From the NCBI RefSeq assembly GCF_005768555.2, contig NZ_VCHX02000340.1, positions 1 through 44,507 of the forward strand: a DNA stretch of 44,507 bases, given 5' to 3'. Origin of the DNA: Streptomyces sporangiiformans. GTDB lineage: Bacteria; Actinomycetota; Actinomycetes; Streptomycetales; Streptomycetaceae. The first letter of the stretch is position 1; every line of letters starts with the position of its first letter. Under the pieces are notes generated by a model that did not search any database, was not told the origin of the DNA, and worked only from the letters and a program-made list of their open reading frames with translations. This document shows positions 17,010-25,689 of this stretch, piece after piece. A program made the translations under genes and the position numbers.

Positions 17010-17036
17010 TCAGGTGAGGGGCGGAGGGCCGGACTG

Positions 17037-18788
17037 TCAAGCCGGTGCACGCAGGGCCTCGCGGTAGCGGGCCAGGGCCTGCAGGGCATAACCGTTGGCC
17101 GTGTGGTCGTGGCGGTAGAGGAGTTCCAGGAAGTAGACGCCGACCAGGCTGGGGCTCCACAGCCCGTCGGGATTCCGGTGTTCGATCAGCCAGCCGGCGC
17201 CGCGGACCAGCAGGGGATCGGTCGGATCGGTGCCGGACGCGACGAGGCCGAGCATGGCCATGGCCGTCTCCTCGACTGTTGACGGTCCGTCAGGCGGGGC
17301 CGTCTGCCCCCAACCCCCGTCCGGGTTCTGGTGCAGGCGGAGCCAGGAGACGCAGCGCCGCGCGACCTCGGTGTGCCCCAGGCCGACATCGCCGAGGGCG
17401 CGCAGCACCGACCCGGTACCGGTGACCCGTCCGACGTACCACTTGTTGTCGATCCCGCCGTCGGCGCGCTGCACCCTCTTGAACCACTGATACGCCCTGA
17501 CCAGGCGCGGGTCGCCAGGCGGGCAGGCGCCGGAGAGCCCGAGGGCGGAGACCGCCTCGGCGGACATCACCGCGCAGGGCCCGTAGAGCACCTTGGGCGA
17601 GCGGGCCTTGCCGACCATCGCGAACGAGGGGTCCAGGGTCGCGATCCGGCCGACCCGGGCGAAGCAGCTCCACGAGCCGTCGTGGTTCTGCTGTTCGAGG
17701 AGCCAGTCGGCGCCGCGGCGCACCTGCGGGTCGTGTACGTCGTGCCCGGCTCCCGCGAGCGCCAGCACCGCGTCGGCCGTGTTGCCGCTGTTGGGCCAGC
17801 CCGAGGGCAGTCCCCAGCCCCAGCCGCCGGAGGGCGCTCCCGTCCAGATGAACTCCTCGTCCCGCTGGGCGCCGCGGATCCAAGTGACGGCGTTGCCCAC
17901 CCTGGGGTCGTCGGTCAGGCCGGCGTGTTGCATACCTACGGTGATGAAGTTGGTCGCGTCCACCTCCAGGTCCCGGGTGACCGACCACGCTCCCTCGGGC
18001 TTGACGGTCGCGCGGAAGTACTTCAGGCAATGCCGGACAATGTCCGGCCGCCGCTTGGCCAGGGCCAGCCCGATCACCACGTTGGCGGACATCATCGGCG
18101 ACTCGACGAACCCGCCGTCCGGCCCTTCGAATCCGACCAGACCGTCCAGGTACGCGATGGCCTTGGGGGCCGCGGCACGGTTGACGGCCGTCCGCGCCCG
18201 GCCGCTCTCCGTCAGTGCGGCGCACATCAGGCCCCAGGCCATGGCGGTCGGCATCGCGAAGGTCAGCTTCCGACGCAGCGGCCCGGGCAGCAGGGAGAGC
18301 TCGATCGGTACCCTGAGCAGCCCCTCCTCACTCATCAGCCCGGCGAGCACCAGGTAGAAGTGGACGAGCACGGTCAGCGAGCACTTCTCTACGTCCCGTA
18401 CGGCCTCCGCGCCACCGAACTCCTCCACCCGCCGCCAGCCGCGGCGGATGTTCCCGGCCGCCCGGTCCGGCGCCACCAGTGCCAGTGCGGCAACGGTGAG
18501 CGCGGTGCCGTTCAGGGTCGACTCGGTGTCGGCGTCGTCCCCCCAGCCGCCGTCCTCCTGCTGGGTCCGCGTCAGCCAGGAGACCCCGCGGTCGATGAGG
18601 TCGCGGCATCCCTCCGGGTCGGCGAGATGCATCGCGATCAGTACGTCGGCGGTGGCCGGCGCACTCGGTGACAGCCGGCCCTCCCAACTGCCGTCCGGGC
18701 GTTGCAGGTCGAACAGGGCGCCGGTGGTCCGGTCCAGGGCTCGGTCGAGATCGGCGAGGAGGGCGTCATCGGTGGTCGCAGTAGTCAT
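17037..18788 (-). CDS. Squalene-hopene-cyclase-fold terpene cyclase lacking the DxDD acid motif
   Basis: A 583-residue protein (606 if a GTG at 18857 is used) with the alpha/alpha-barrel of triterpene cyclases. At least six QW-type repeats are visible, such as LQRPDGSWEGRL, QQEDGGWGDD, QQNHDGSWSCF, VQRADGGIDNKWYVG and HQNPDGGWGQT. Aligned by memory to Alicyclobacillus SHC, GGWGWGLPSGWPNSGNTADAV matches the segment ending PDVDDTA. The DVDD general-acid motif is therefore replaced by NSGN (residues 333-336; 17781-17792). A nearby EVDATN (275-280; 17949-17966) lies one repeat earlier. Loss of the acid fits neither canonical squalene cyclisation nor the single-Asp oxidosqualene type. Start ATG 18788 has GGAAG upstream. 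Last gene of the operon. Confidence 0.85.
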   Translation of the reverse strand: MTTATTDDALLADLDRALDRTTGALFDLQRPDGSWEGRLSPSAPATADVLIAMHLADPEGCRDLIDRGVSWLTRTQQEDGGWGDDADTESTLNGTALTVAALALVAPDRAAGNIRRGWRRVEEFGGAEAVRDVEKCSLTVLVHFYLVLAGLMSEEGLLRVPIELSLLPGPLRRKLTFAMPTAMAWGLMCAALTESGRARTAVNRAAAPKAIAYLDGLVGFEGPDGGFVESPMMSANVVIGLALAKRRPDIVRHCLKYFRATVKPEGAWSVTRDLEVDATNFITVGMQHAGLTDDPRVGNAVTWIRGAQRDEEFIWTGAPSGGWGWGLPSGWPNSGNTADAVLALAGAGHDVHDPQVRRGADWLLEQQNHDGSWSCFARVGRIATLDPSFAMVGKARSPKVLYGPCAVMSAEAVSALGLSGACPPGDPRLVRAYQWFKRVQRADGGIDNKWYVGRVTGTGSVLRALGDVGLGHTEVARRCVSWLRLHQNPDGGWGQTAPPDGPSTVEETAMAMLGLVASGTDPTDPLLVRGAGWLIEHRNPDGLWSPSLVGVYFLELLYRHDHTANGYALQALARYREALRAPA

Positions 18789-18850
18789 CGTCGTTGTCAC
18801 TTCCGGGTACGGCTGTGTCTCGGGCGGCGTGCGATCGACGCCCGCTGGGG

Positions 18851-20059
18851 CTACCACGTGACGGGGAGCCCGACCGGGCCCCGCTGGATGCTGCCGACGC
18901 GCCAGACCAGCTCCTCGGGATCGACAGCCAGTCGCAGGGTGGGCAGGCGAGAAAACAGGGTGCCGATCGCCACCCGCAGCTCCATCCGGGCCAGCGCGGC
19001 ACCGAGGCAGTAGTGCGGGCCGTGGCTGAAGGCGATGTGCCGGTTGGGCGTCCGGCCGATGTCCAGGGTGCCGGCCGCGTCGAAGGCGCTCTCGTCCCGG
19101 TTCGCGGAGAGCTTCGAGACGAAGACCAGCTCGCCCTTGCTCATCTTCACGTCGCGGAACTCCAGGTCCTCACCGGCTGCGAACGGCAGGCCGGCGTGGC
19201 CGAGCGGCACGAAGCGCAGCAACTCCTCGACGCAGGTGTCGATGAGCCCTGGATGGTCGAGCAACCGCGTGCGCTGCTCGTCCGACTGCAGCAGCACCAG
19301 GCAGGAATTGACCATCTGCGTCATGGTCGTCTCGTGGCCGGTCACAAAGAGCAGCATCGCGAGCCCGACCAGTTCCGAGTCGCTCAGCGAGGTGCCATCG
19401 TCCGCACCGTCCAGGATGAGGTCGCTGAGCAGGTCGTCACCGGGCTTCTCGCGCAGCCGCCCCACGTACGTGCCGAGATATCCGTAGACATGGGTGAACG
19501 CGTCGCGGATCTCGTCGCCGGACGTGCCTTCGATGTGCATGAGCAGTTCGACGCTGTGCCGGATGGCGTCGCTGTCGGTCACCGGAATGCCGAGGAGTTC
19601 GCAGATGATCTGGATGGGCAGCGGGCGGGCGAGGCTCTCCAGCAGGTCGACCGGTCCGCCTGTGGCTTCCATCCGGTCGATCAGGCCGTCGACGATCTCC
19701 TGCGCTCGCGGTCGCAGCGACTCCACCCGCCGGGCGTTGAAGTAGCGGGAGACGAGCCCCCGGGACTCGGTGAGCAGCGGCGGGTCCGCATAGATGAGCG
19801 CCATCCGTCCCGCGGGCCCGGCCACGCCCATGGCCTGCACCGTCTGCGCGTCCAGGGTGCCGCCGCGGGTGAAGCGCGGATCGGTGAGTGCGGCCCTGGC
19901 GTCCTCGTACCGGGTGATCAGCCAGGCTCGCTTCCCGTTCTGCACGGTGACGGGACAGACCGGGCGACCGGCCCGCAACTCGGCGTAGCGGGGGTCGGGT
20001 TCGACGAACACGTCCCCTTCGAAGGGGAACTTCGGTGAATCGACCTGCTCGGTGGTCAT
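18851..20059 (-). CDS. Cytochrome P450 (CYP)
   Basis: A 402-residue soluble bacterial P450, probably hydroxylating the terpenoid. Motifs: I-helix VTGHETT (239-245), K-helix EELLR (278-282) and heme loop FSHGPHYCLG (344-353) with Cys351 as heme ligand. The C-helix region reads ADPPLLTESR instead of the common DPPEHTxxR, so the usual His is missing. The ATG at 20059 overlaps the upstream gene's TGA (20056-20058), implying coupled translation. It needs a ferredoxin partner, none of which is encoded here. The next gene begins 62 bases after its stop. Confidence 0.92.
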   Translation of the reverse strand: MTTEQVDSPKFPFEGDVFVEPDPRYAELRAGRPVCPVTVQNGKRAWLITRYEDARAALTDPRFTRGGTLDAQTVQAMGVAGPAGRMALIYADPPLLTESRGLVSRYFNARRVESLRPRAQEIVDGLIDRMEATGGPVDLLESLARPLPIQIICELLGIPVTDSDAIRHSVELLMHIEGTSGDEIRDAFTHVYGYLGTYVGRLREKPGDDLLSDLILDGADDGTSLSDSELVGLAMLLFVTGHETTMTQMVNSCLVLLQSDEQRTRLLDHPGLIDTCVEELLRFVPLGHAGLPFAAGEDLEFRDVKMSKGELVFVSKLSANRDESAFDAAGTLDIGRTPNRHIAFSHGPHYCLGAALARMELRVAIGTLFSRLPTLRLAVDPEELVWRVGSIQRGPVGLPVTW

Positions 20060-22743
20060 CGATCCCTGCTCCCGGTGGTGTTGACGGCGGAATGACGGTG
20101 CGCCGGGGAATTCCCGGCCGACGCGGCGAAGCGGAGCACGGTCTGCGCAGCGTCCGAGGCGGGGTCCAACTCGCCGTCCTGCGCCGCCCTCTTGATCGCT
20201 GCCAGCGTCGTGCGGGCCTGCTCGGTGTCGAGTTCCAGACCGAGCGAGTCGGCCACCGCGCGGACGGCGGACAGCCCGGAGTGCTTGCCCAGCACGATCC
20301 GCCGCGTCCGGCCGACGAGTTCGGGCCGGTACGGTTCGTACGTCCGGGGATCCTGCCTGATCCCATCCAGGTGCAGCCCGCTCTCGTGGGTGAACGCATG
20401 GGCTCCGACGACCGGTTGGTACGGCGGAACGGGGACCTTGATGAGTTCGGAGACGTACTCGGCCAGCGGGTGGAGCGACTTGAGGTCGAGTCCGGTGTCG
20501 TGGCCGAGCGAGGCACCCAGGGCCATGACGACCTGCTCGAGTGGCGCGTTGCCCGCCCGCTCGCCGATGCCGAGCACGGAGCACTGCACGCCCGAGGCCC
20601 CGGCCGCCACGCCGGCCAGCGAGTTCGCGGTGGCGAGACCGAGGTCGTTGTGGCAGTGGACCGCGATGGGCAGCGGGCATCGGGCGGCAACCGCCCGGAC
20701 CATCGCCGCCATCGACATCGGATGGGCGACGCCCACGGTGTCGGCGAGGCCGAGGGAGTCGGCTCCGGCATCGGCGGCGGCGAGGCAGACCCGGACGAGC
20801 ACCTCGATGTCGGTCCGTGTGGCGTCCTCGGCCGCGAACACCACCTGACGTCCCGCCCGCTTCGCGCGCCGGACGGCCAGGTCCACGGCGATCAGCACCT
20901 CGTCCAGCGTCATCGCCAGCTTGCCCGACAGATGGCTTTCGGAAGTGCCGATGAACACCGCGATGCTGTGTGCCCCGGTCTCGATCGCGGCGTCCACGTC
21001 GCGGTCCACGGGCCGGGCGATCACCTGCACCAGCGCGTCCCCGCCATCGTCGACGACAGCACGGATCGCTGCCGCCTCCTCGGCGGAGACGACCGGGAAC
21101 CCTGCCTCGATCAGCGGGATCCCGAGGCCGCCCAGGCGTCGTGCGATCTCGCGTTTCTGCGCGGGAGAGAAGACCACGCCCGGCATCTGCTCACCGTCGC
21201 GCAGGGTGGTGTCGCTGATCACCACGGTGTCCGGGAAGTTGGCCTCCGCGTCCGCGCCGGTGGGCTGTGGCGCGTCCTGCCGCGGTACGCCCTGCTGTGA
21301 TGCGCCGTGCCGCGGTGCGCCTTGCTTCGGTGCGCCCGAGATCCCGCCGGACGGCGGGGAGAGCCGGCGGAAGCTGTTGAAGAGCTGGTTGAGGCGCATC
21401 ATGTCGGCCGCGGACGCCTCCATCGTCAGCCGCCGGGTGAGGTAGGCGCGCCGCGGATTGCTTCTGCCCAGCAAGAAGATGTCGCGGAACACCTCGCCGG
21501 TGGTGGAGACGGACACGGCACGCGCAGCTGGGGGAGAGGCGTCCGGGTCGAGCAGCGTGACCCGGCCGTTCGCCGTCGCGAGCCGGACCCGCACCTCCGG
21601 CTCGCGCAGCCGGATGTCGATCACGCGCTCCCAGCCGGCCAGACCGGACAGCGCTCCCTCATGACTGTTGAGCACGGCCAGCTGTCGCCGTACGAAGTCC
21701 CGGACCGCCTCGGGCGAGAGCGGCGCCCCGGAGTCGGCGGCCGAGCCGCCTGTGGAGCCGGCTGTGGAGGGCTGCGCCGTCCTGAACTCGTAGCGCTCCC
21801 GGAGCTGTCGCTGACTTCCCCAGGTGGCGCCCGTCGCGGCGACGACCAGTAACGGGCCCACACCGTCATCCAGCGTCCAGACCACAAAGGCCCCGGCCAG
21901 CAGGATGCGGCTGAACACCAGTACCTCGTGGGCGTGGTAGGCGGGGCGGCGTGTCTCCCCGGCAAGACGGAACAGCGGGCCGACCGCCAGCGCCGCGCTC
22001 GCGGCGGCCAGAACCAGCATGACGGCGAAGCCGGTGCGCCAGGGGCGGCCGAGGATCGCGGGAGCGGCCAGGGCCAGTGCGTAGGCACCGGTCAGGAGGA
22101 GTGAGGCCACGCGGGTGGCGGCGGAGGAGCCGTGGTTGACGGCGAAGGTGAGGTAGCCGCCCTTGCGGTCGCCTTCGATGTCCCGCACGGCTCCGACCAG
22201 GTTGGACGCGGCGTCGTGCAGCCAGAAGACCAGAGCGAGCGGCAGCAGCCGGGCCGGAGGGTAGGCGCTGACCGTCATCGCGCCGTAGAGGAAGGCCAGC
22301 GCGGTCATGCCGCCGCGCACGATGTTGCCGCTCAGACCGCGTGCCTTGAAGACGGTGCTGTAGGAGACCCCGGCGGCCAGCGCGACGAGCACCAGGAGGA
22401 CGGTGCGCCAGTTGAGGACGAGTGAGAACAGTCCGCCCGCCACGGTGCAGGAGATGAAGCAACACAGTGCGGTGTTCGCGGACATCCGCCCGGAGGGGAT
22501 GGGGCGCTGGGGCTTGGCCTCCGCGTCGAGGTGGCGGTCGAAGTAGTCACCGCCGTAGAGGCCACCGAGCCATCCCAGAGTCGGCGTCGCCCAGGCCGCC
22601 AACAAGCGTCCGGGCGAGGCGTGTTGATCGGCCAGGACGGCGCCCGCAAGGCCGACCAGGCCGACGTAGAACGCGGTGTACGGGCGCCAGGTCTCGAGGT
22701 GGGCGAAGAGCGCGGTCCGGACCCTGATGCGGTCTATCGGCAT
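20056..22743 (-). CDS. Three-domain fusion: UbiA prenyltransferase, SCP2-like domain, NifV-type homocitrate synthase
   Basis: An 895-residue polypeptide. Residues 1-310 are a UbiA-type membrane prenyltransferase: about eight or nine helices, first Asp motif GGDYFDRHLD (64-73) followed by RPIPSG, second motif RDIEGD (187-192). Residues about 343-460 resemble an SCP2 lipid carrier domain (EVFRDIFLLGRSNPRRAYL...RLNQLF). Residues 461-505 form a Gln/Pro linker. Residues 506-870 are a DRE-TIM metallolyase: DTTLRDGEQ (511-519), HCHND (696-700), GERAGN (727-732), HESG (786-789), GKHSG (819-823), closest to NifV homocitrate synthase and lacking the LeuA regulatory domain. The start overlaps the preceding stop by 10 bases and the end overlaps the P450 start. 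Streptomyces makes lysine via diaminopimelate, so a specialised role is likely. Confidence 0.88.
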   Translation of the reverse strand: MPIDRIRVRTALFAHLETWRPYTAFYVGLVGLAGAVLADQHASPGRLLAAWATPTLGWLGGLYGGDYFDRHLDAEAKPQRPIPSGRMSANTALCCFISCTVAGGLFSLVLNWRTVLLVLVALAAGVSYSTVFKARGLSGNIVRGGMTALAFLYGAMTVSAYPPARLLPLALVFWLHDAASNLVGAVRDIEGDRKGGYLTFAVNHGSSAATRVASLLLTGAYALALAAPAILGRPWRTGFAVMLVLAAASAALAVGPLFRLAGETRRPAYHAHEVLVFSRILLAGAFVVWTLDDGVGPLLVVAATGATWGSQRQLRERYEFRTAQPSTAGSTGGSAADSGAPLSPEAVRDFVRRQLAVLNSHEGALSGLAGWERVIDIRLREPEVRVRLATANGRVTLLDPDASPPAARAVSVSTTGEVFRDIFLLGRSNPRRAYLTRRLTMEASAADMMRLNQLFNSFRRLSPPSGGISGAPKQGAPRHGASQQGVPRQDAPQPTGADAEANFPDTVVISDTTLRDGEQMPGVVFSPAQKREIARRLGGLGIPLIEAGFPVVSAEEAAAIRAVVDDGGDALVQVIARPVDRDVDAAIETGAHSIAVFIGTSESHLSGKLAMTLDEVLIAVDLAVRRAKRAGRQVVFAAEDATRTDIEVLVRVCLAAADAGADSLGLADTVGVAHPMSMAAMVRAVAARCPLPIAVHCHNDLGLATANSLAGVAAGASGVQCSVLGIGERAGNAPLEQVVMALGASLGHDTGLDLKSLHPLAEYVSELIKVPVPPYQPVVGAHAFTHESGLHLDGIRQDPRTYEPYRPELVGRTRRIVLGKHSGLSAVRAVADSLGLELDTEQARTTLAAIKRAAQDGELDPASDAAQTVLRFAASAGNSPAHRHSAVNTTGSRDR
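21259..21336 (-). repeat. 15-bp repeats encoding the interdomain linker of the fusion protein
   Basis: Five degenerate 15-bp units encode the pentapeptides GAPKQ, GAPRH, GASQQ, GVPRQ and DAPQP (about residues 470-495), between the SCP2-like and homocitrate-synthase domains. Such a flexible Gln/Pro linker supports a real fusion rather than a sequencing error. Confidence 0.75.
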
Positions 22744-23801
22744 CTGCTCACCGCCGCCTTCGCGAAGTACTCCAGGCTCTGCCTGCTCGGGCTCTGGGGC
22801 AGCGGTACGAGCGCATCGATGGCGTCGGCGGCGTATCTTCGTGCCTCCTCGGCCGCCCGCGTGACGGCTCCGTGCCGGGTCAGCAGCGCGGCCAGCCGCA
22901 GGTGCCGGTCCTCAAGGTCGCCCTCACTGTTGATCAGATCGTCCAGTTCCGCGGCGAGTTCGGGGCCGGCTGCGGCCCGGCACAGCAGGAACGGCAGGGT
23001 GAGCCGCCGGTTGGCGAGGTCGCTGCTGTGCGGTTTGCCGGTCTCCTCGGCGGTGGAGAGGTAGGGGAGGAGGTCGTCCTGGATCTGGAACGCGATGCCG
23101 AGCCCCGTTCCGTAACGGGCGAGCGCATCGGCCTCCTCGGCGGATCCGCCGCCCAGGGTGCCACCGATGGAGCAGGCGGCGCGGAACAGGGCCGCCGTCT
23201 TGTTCTCGATCATCCGCAGGTAGGACGTGACCCGGCTGTCGTAGTTCTGCCGGATCTCCTCCTCCATCATCTGTCCCTGGCAGAGTTCCGCTCCGGCCTT
23301 CGCCGCCTTGCCCATGGCCAGGACGATGCGCTGTGCCTCGACACCGTTGGCGGCGCAGGTGGCCAGCGCCGCGAACAGGTAGAAGATCAGCGCATCCCCG
23401 CCCACGATGGCGTCGGCCTGGCTGTACTTCGCGTGGACCGCGGGCATGCCCCGTCGCAGCTCGTCGCCGTCGATGATGTCGTCGTGCATCAGGCTGGCCA
23501 GGTGGGCACCCTCGGTCCCGGCCGCCGCCGGCATCACCTGATGCAGGTCGCCGCCCACGGCCGCCGCGCTCTCCAGCAGCAGGATGGGACGGAAGTACTT
23601 GCCAGGGGCGCCCAGCGCGTAGTTGCACACCTCGGTCAGGCGGTCGCCGGCGGCCCAGTCGCCTTTGAGTCGGTGCAGCACCAGGTCGACGAGGTACGCG
23701 GAACGGTCCCGGATCGACGCCTCCTCGGCTTCGCCGTACGACAGGATGCTGTTGTGGAGGTCAGCTCGTGCCGAGAGGACTGGCACGGATGGGTTGTGCA
23801 T
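22734..23801 (-). CDS. Trans-polyprenyl diphosphate synthase
   Basis: A 355-residue isoprenyl diphosphate synthase, first gene of the operon, making the linear allylic diphosphate for the cluster. The first Asp-rich motif DDIID is at 107-111. The second is QDDLLP (241-246), where the last Asp of DDxxD is replaced by Pro. KTAALF (201-206) is the usual KT motif. Residues -5 and -4 to the first motif are Ala and Ser, small side chains that usually allow chains longer than C15; this is suggestive only. Start ATG 23801 follows GAGG. The stop overlaps the next gene by 10 bases. Confidence 0.9.
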   Translation of the reverse strand: MHNPSVPVLSARADLHNSILSYGEAEEASIRDRSAYLVDLVLHRLKGDWAAGDRLTEVCNYALGAPGKYFRPILLLESAAAVGGDLHQVMPAAAGTEGAHLASLMHDDIIDGDELRRGMPAVHAKYSQADAIVGGDALIFYLFAALATCAANGVEAQRIVLAMGKAAKAGAELCQGQMMEEEIRQNYDSRVTSYLRMIENKTAALFRAACSIGGTLGGGSAEEADALARYGTGLGIAFQIQDDLLPYLSTAEETGKPHSSDLANRRLTLPFLLCRAAAGPELAAELDDLINSEGDLEDRHLRLAALLTRHGAVTRAAEEARRYAADAIDALVPLPQSPSRQSLEYFAKAAVSRCR

Positions 23802-24282
23802 GCCTACCTCAATTCATCAGGACCTGGGCAGGGCAGGTCACGATGCAGGTCAGTGGAATGCGAATGCGGGCGCCAATGCGCGAAGGCACGGGAAAGGAAT
23901 GCGCAAGAAAAAGGGATCCCGGCATTACGCAGGGAAGCAGCGGCCGCGGTTCAGAACGGGGCCGTGAGGTATAGATGAACGAGCAAGGTGAACTTCACTT
24001 TGTGCCCCCGTTGTTCAGATCCATCACGAAAGATCCATCACGTGATGATGGATCGTAGCGACTATAACTGGACGGTGTCAAACAGTCGTCCGAACGGATC
24101 ATTGCCATACCGTCGAGAAAGCCAAGAACGCCCCATCGAATATTGAAGGGAAGCTCAAAAGTTCCCGAGATCACGGGGCCTCACAGCAGGTCAGCGCCAT
24201 AACGGTTTCGGGATTCCCAAGAGTTTCCCATCAATGAGAAACGACTGCCGTGCAACGGGATCGGCAAGCTAATGTTCGCAAC
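23802..24282. promoter_or_regulatory. Divergent promoter region of the terpenoid operon and the monooxygenase gene
   Basis: A 480-base, relatively AT-rich region between two divergent biosynthetic genes with no credible ORF. It contains the palindromic operator at 24018-24054 and a -10-like TATAAC (24063-24068) reading toward the monooxygenase, with the operator where the -35 would lie. Toward the synthase, a TATACC (complement of 23968-23973) is a possible -10. Long leaders on both sides are implied. Confidence 0.5.
24018..24054. promoter_or_regulatory. Candidate MarR operator 1
   Basis: Arms GATCCATCA (24032-24040) and TGATGGATC (24046-24054) form an inverted repeat around 5 bases. Nested in it is the perfect 12-bp palindrome CATCACGTGATG (24036-24047). 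GATCCATCACG also occurs as a direct copy 14 bases upstream (24018-24028). The half-site CATCAC recurs in the marR promoter palindrome at 29175-29190. Confidence 0.55.
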
Positions 24283-25578
24283 ATGGCCAGGACCATGCAC
24301 AGGTACGACGTCATTGTTTGCGGCGCCGGCGCAGGTGGGCTTGCAGCCGCGGTCATGTTTGGCCGCCAGGGGAAACAAGTCCTTCTGGTGGACAAGCTCG
24401 GAGACACCGTCGAAACATTCAAAGGTGAGTTGCTGCAGCCTGGTTCACTCGCCATCCTCGACGGCTTGGGTGCACTCGACACCCTCCGCAAGGCCGGGGC
24501 GCGAACCATCGACCGTCTGGCCTGCACGACAGCAGCCGGCAAGGAAATGTGCGCCATGGATTACCGGTGGCTCCCCGGCGACTACAACCACTGCCTCACG
24601 CACACGTACAAAGGGATACTCGACAACTTCATCGCCGCTCTGCCGGCCGCGGTCGAGTTCCGCCGTCACGTGTCGGTGGAATCAGTGGTGCGGGATTCCG
24701 ACGGCCGGGTGAACGGCGTACGCCTGCGCCAGGGCCGAGACCGGGAACAGATCCACGCCCCTCTGGTGGTCGCGAGCGACGGCCACGGATCGAAGCTCCG
24801 TACGCAGCTGGGCATCGGCGTCGACGCCGTCGCCTACGGGCACCAGGTCGTCGCCGTCGACCTGGTCGACGCACCCCACCTGGCCACCCAGGCGACCACC
24901 TTCGTCACGCCCGAGGGCATGCGCGTCATGTATCCGATGCCGGAAGCGGGCGGACGCCTGTACCTCCAGGTGCCCAAGGGGTTCGTCAACCGGATCGGCA
25001 AGCAGGGGCTCACCGAGTGGATCGATTCCGCTCTGGCCTCGTGTCCGGCGCTGGAACCGGTGGCCGACTCGGTCCGCAGGGGCATGGCGACCTCGCGGGT
25101 GCTCTCCGCCCGCCGGTTCATCGCGCCCGAGTTCCACCGCGACGGTGCGCCACTGGTCGGGGATGCCGCACACGCGGTGCATCCGATGGCGGGACAGGGC
25201 ATGAACGCCGCCATCGCCGATGCCGCGGCCCTCTCGCGACTGCTGGAAGACGTCGACCACGCTGACCTACGCCGGCTCGACCGGGCGTTGGCCACCTATG
25301 GCGACCGGCGCCGCGCGGAGGTCCGGACGATCGCCGAGTTCAGCCATCGCTTCGCGGCGCTGTTCACCGAAACCGTCACCAAGTTCCGCTTCGCGCGCTC
25401 CGCCTACATCCTGCGGTGCCACGGGCGGAACGAGCGGCTCTGCTACAAGATCATGCACAACATCTCGGGGCTCGGACACCAGCCGTTCAGCGTCCTCGAC
25501 CGCCTGCAGCAACTCGGCCTGCCCGACCGCCACGCGCAACTGCCGCCGGAGGCCCGGCTGCTGGGCACCGTGTACTGA
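24283..25578 (+). CDS. FAD-dependent monooxygenase (candidate terpenoid epoxidase)
   Basis: About 431 residues of the group A flavoprotein monooxygenase/UbiH-PHBH fold. The N-terminal dinucleotide motif is VIVCGAGAGGLAAAVMFG. The GD motif with FAD ribityl contacts is APLVGDAAHAVHPMAGQGMN, close to squalene epoxidases and to bacterial meroterpenoid epoxidases. The FAD middle motif DG (VVASDGHGSKLR) is present. In the cluster it most likely epoxidises a terminal prenyl double bond before cyclisation. Starts at 24250 (GTG), 24283 (ATG) and 24295 (ATG) are all possible; none has a strong ribosome site. Divergent from the operon and sharing its promoter region. Confidence 0.85.
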   Translation: MARTMHRYDVIVCGAGAGGLAAAVMFGRQGKQVLLVDKLGDTVETFKGELLQPGSLAILDGLGALDTLRKAGARTIDRLACTTAAGKEMCAMDYRWLPGDYNHCLTHTYKGILDNFIAALPAAVEFRRHVSVESVVRDSDGRVNGVRLRQGRDREQIHAPLVVASDGHGSKLRTQLGIGVDAVAYGHQVVAVDLVDAPHLATQATTFVTPEGMRVMYPMPEAGGRLYLQVPKGFVNRIGKQGLTEWIDSALASCPALEPVADSVRRGMATSRVLSARRFIAPEFHRDGAPLVGDAAHAVHPMAGQGMNAAIADAAALSRLLEDVDHADLRRLDRALATYGDRRRAEVRTIAEFSHRFAALFTETVTKFRFARSAYILRCHGRNERLCYKIMHNISGLGHQPFSVLDRLQQLGLPDRHAQLPPEARLLGTVY

Positions 25579-25613
25579 AGCAGCGCCCGAGCGCTGAAGC
25601 ACCGTCCCGAACG

Positions 25614-25650
25614 CCGATCGACCCGCTCGATGGCCGAGCGGGTCGATCGG
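25614..25650. terminator. Strong bidirectional terminator
   Basis: A perfect 16-bp stem, CCGATCGACCCGCTCG with its complement, around the loop ATGGC. It lies between the convergent monooxygenase and carrier/adenylation genes. Confidence 0.85.
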
Positions 25651-25689
25651 GGCGACGTGTGTTCGCGAAGCCAACCGCAGCCGACTCGG

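Noticed and set aside
16974..17018. Short coding-like phrase ending MHEEAALDLLLEDLR
   Set aside because: Only 15 codons with no ribosome site; it coincides with the hairpin after the cyclase operon.
20056..21230. Nitrogenase (nif) involvement suggested by the NifV-like domain
   Set aside because: No other nif genes are present and the domain is fused to UbiA in a terpenoid context.
20035..21300. 421-codon plus-strand frame over the fusion gene
   Set aside because: GC-rich shadow of the homocitrate-synthase domain; no domain motifs.
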